In this document: positions 62,408 to 64,000 of the stretch, piece by piece | Position numbering within the stretch: position 1 is the stretch's first letter | Layout: each line of letters opens with the position of its first letter | Assembly (NCBI GenBank): GCA_029242745.1 | Contig: JAQWTI010000012.1 | Location: forward strand, 62,001 to 126,000 | Length of the DNA: 64,000 nt | From: Acidimicrobiales bacterium | Lineage (GTDB): Bacteria > Actinomycetota > Acidimicrobiia > Acidimicrobiales > MedAcidi-G1 | Reading direction: 5' to 3' | Program-made: the position numbers and the translations under genes | The notes under the pieces: generated by a model | What the model saw: only the letters and a program-made list of their open reading frames with translations | Database searches by the model: none | Told to the model about the DNA's origin: nothing

Positions 62408-63445
62408 ATGGTTATTCCTTGGCATCGGATCGAGACTTTCTCAGATCATTTTGCTCGCTGCGCAGTGACGGCTGATGAGACGGCGGTAGTACTCGCTGAG
62501 GACGACAGTCGCTCTGACCTGGTGGACGTGGCGGTGCTGGCCCTCCAGCGGCTTGGCGCAGCCGTGTCAACAATGATTTTACCAACTCCACCTAATCGAG
62601 GCCCGGTGCCGGTGCGTTCAACAGGTGCATCAGTGGCTATTGCCCACAATTCTGCTGTGATCGCGGGCCTAGCTGCTGCTGATTTCATCGTGGATTGTAC
62701 CGTGGAGGGGCTACTGCACGCTGAGGAACGCCCAGCCCTGCTCTCCAACGGTGCACGCGCTCTGATGCTTTCCAATGAGCACCCGGAGGTGTTCGACCGA
62801 GTTGGTCATGACGAACAGATGGGTGAGCGGGTGAACCGAGGCCGACAGCGGCTTGCTGATGCATCGGCCATGCGTGTCACGTCGGCGGCAGGGACTGATC
62901 TTACAGTGGAACTGACTGGCGCCGAGGTGGCCGGATCAGATGGCACGGTGACCACACCGGGCGACATTGCTCACTGGCCTGGCGGACTCGTGCTCTGCTT
63001 TCCGGCTGTTGGATCGACCTCAGGTGTCGTGGTGATGTCACCCGGTGACGCCAACCTGACCTTCAAGGAGTACGTGAGATCGCCGATTACCTGCACACTG
63101 GAGGCTGATCACGTGGTGGCTGTCGAGGGAGATGGCCTGGATGCCGCACTGTTTTCTTCTTATCTGGCAGCGTGGAAAGAGCCGGAGGCATACGCGGTAA
63201 GCCATCTGGGTTGGGGTATGAATCACGCCTGCCGGTGGGATGTCCTTCCCTTGTACGACAAGGCCGATGTGAATGGCACCGAACTCCGGGCCTTTGCTGG
63301 GAACTTCATGTGGTCTACTGGCGCTAACGAAGTAGCCGGCCGGTTCTGCCGAGGCCACTTTGATCTACCAATGCGTAACTGCACCATCACCTTGGACGAC
63401 GAGCCTGTGGTCATCAACGGCGTGCTAGTTGACGAATTGGCCTAA
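62408..63445 (+). CDS. NicX-like 2,5-dihydroxypyridine 5,6-dioxygenase family protein
   Basis: A 345-residue protein of the leucyl aminopeptidase M29-like/NicX family. The iron ligands of P. putida NicX (His265, His318, Asp320 by memory) have counterparts His266 (AVSHLGWG), His317 and Asp319 (GHFDLPMRNC), and the family segments FKEYVRSPI and FAGNFMWSTGAN are present. NicX splits the dihydroxypyridine ring in nicotinate or nicotine breakdown; relatives in marine genomes may use other N-heterocycles. The true start is ATG 62408; upstream frame overlaps the previous gene. Confidence 0.85.
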   Translation: MVIPWHRIETFSDHFARCAVTADETAVVLAEDDSRSDLVDVAVLALQRLGAAVSTMILPTPPNRGPVPVRSTGASVAIAHNSAVIAGLAAADFIVDCTVEGLLHAEERPALLSNGARALMLSNEHPEVFDRVGHDEQMGERVNRGRQRLADASAMRVTSAAGTDLTVELTGAEVAGSDGTVTTPGDIAHWPGGLVLCFPAVGSTSGVVVMSPGDANLTFKEYVRSPITCTLEADHVVAVEGDGLDAALFSSYLAAWKEPEAYAVSHLGWGMNHACRWDVLPLYDKADVNGTELRAFAGNFMWSTGANEVAGRFCRGHFDLPMRNCTITLDDEPVVINGVLVDELA

Positions 63446-63496
63446 GCCAACTCGTATGAGGTGACGAAGGTCGGTGGGAGTCTTCCGGCGAAAGGC

Positions 63497-64000
63497 TCAG
63501 GTCACACGAACGGTTAGGTGCTTGGTGCCGCTGATCAGATTGGAGCGCAGCCGGTCCGAGACGCGGAGCACCTCGATGTTGTTTGTCTGGGCCAACAACT
63601 CTTGCAGGGTGATCCGGATCTCCATACGGGCCAGCCACGCACCGAGGCAGAGGTGCGGTCCATTACGGCCGAAGGCCACGTGGTCATTGGGTTCTCGGCG
63701 TAGATCGAAGTTGTAGGGGTCGTCGAACTTCCTTTCGTCATAGTTGGCGGATGCCCACCACAACACGACTTTGTCACCAGCGCGGATAGTACGTCCGTGA
63801 AGTTCCTGGTCGCTGGTCGCTGTGCGGCGGAAGTGGGTGGTGACCGTGGTCCAGCGGAGGATTTCCTCTACAGCCGTATTGATAATCGTCGGCTCTTCTC
63901 GTAGTACCTGCATTTGTTTGGGATGGTCGACGAGTGCCCGGAGGCCCTCGGTTAGCGAGTAGCGGGTGGTGTCGTTGCCGGCTGCCACCAGCAGCGCGAA
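63497..64000 (-). CDS. Cytochrome P450, C-terminal part (5' end beyond window)
   Basis: The visible 168 residues are the C-terminal half of a P450: I-helix AAGNDTTRYSLTEGL, the EEILRW ExxR helix, and the heme loop FGRNGPHLCLGAWLAR with the axial Cys. The frame is open at the right edge. It resembles bacterial CYPs of lipid or steroid hydroxylation, but the N-terminal half is outside, so the family is not set. It converges on the NicX-like gene with a 50-bp gap. Confidence 0.9.
   Translation of the reverse strand, partial: FALLVAAGNDTTRYSLTEGLRALVDHPKQMQVLREEPTIINTAVEEILRWTTVTTHFRRTATSDQELHGRTIRAGDKVVLWWASANYDERKFDDPYNFDLRREPNDHVAFGRNGPHLCLGAWLARMEIRITLQELLAQTNNIEVLRVSDRLRSNLISGTKHLTVRVT

Overview
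This 64 kb window is gene-dense bacterial chromosome with no rRNA, tRNA, CRISPR array or insertion sequence that I can see. Frequent GTG/TTG starts, four-base stop/start overlaps, several starts that look leaderless, a mycoredoxin-like glutaredoxin and many luciferase-like, PhyH and acyl-CoA dehydrogenase genes suggest a high-GC Gram-positive lineage. My best guess is a marine Acidimicrobiia-like actinobacterium; this is inference from gene content, not a phylogenetic result. Nearly every gene is catabolic. Substrates implied are compatible solutes and small organic N and S compounds: ectoine (DoeA), sulfoacetaldehyde/taurine (Xsc), methylated amines (MttB-like, Rieske), proline (PutA), alkyl sulfates (SdsA1-like) and perhaps N-heterocycles (NicX-like).

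Layout. 0-2 kb: end of a hot-dog protein, an SRPBCC protein, and an AhpD-like gene whose active-site CxxC is Cys-x-x-UGA followed by a SECIS-like hairpin, i.e. a probable selenoprotein. 1.8-3.9 kb (minus): PhyH dioxygenase and luciferase-like oxidoreductase. 4.1-9.4 kb (plus): M20 deacylase, acyl-CoA dehydrogenase-like, RidA-like, Rieske oxygenase, DUF1028, DUF983. 9.4-16.1 kb: PhyH (minus), then DoeA, a second M20 deacylase, a third PhyH and Xsc (plus), then a VOC protein (minus). 16.2-23.1 kb (plus): SDR, DAO-family oxidase, FAD-linked 2-hydroxyacid dehydrogenase, HisC-like aminotransferase, a 55-residue membrane protein and an acetolactate-synthase-like ThDP enzyme. 23.2-25.8 kb (minus): YtcJ-like amidohydrolase and PsuG. 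25.9-30 kb (plus): a small unknown protein and PutA.

30-38 kb (minus): a seven-gene run led by a LysR regulator (MttB-like, DapA-like, PuuC-like, PuuB-like, two SDRs) behind a promoter overlapped by a perfect 9-bp inverted repeat. 38-42.7 kb: CaiB-type CoA-transferase, alkylsulfatase, acyl-CoA dehydrogenase. 43.2-43.9 kb: a VapBC toxin-antitoxin pair preceded by a perfect 29-bp inverted repeat that covers its promoter. 43.9-51.8 kb: epoxide hydrolase, an APC permease carrying EIIA-like and TrkA-C-like domains, luciferase-like oxidoreductase, nitroreductase, enoyl-CoA hydratase, acyl-CoA dehydrogenase/flavin monooxygenase, TetR regulator and glutaredoxin. 51.8-56.9 kb: two class III aminotransferases, an MFS transporter and a methyltransferase. 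56.9-64 kb: a decayed amidase fragment, an alpha/beta hydrolase, two aldehyde dehydrogenases, an acyl-CoA dehydrogenase, a NicX-like dioxygenase and the end of a cytochrome P450.

The genes fit an organism that takes simple osmolytes and other dissolved organic molecules apart into acyl-CoAs, aldehydes and ammonia. The strongest unusual signal is the selenocysteine-type AhpD gene at 1270-1821.
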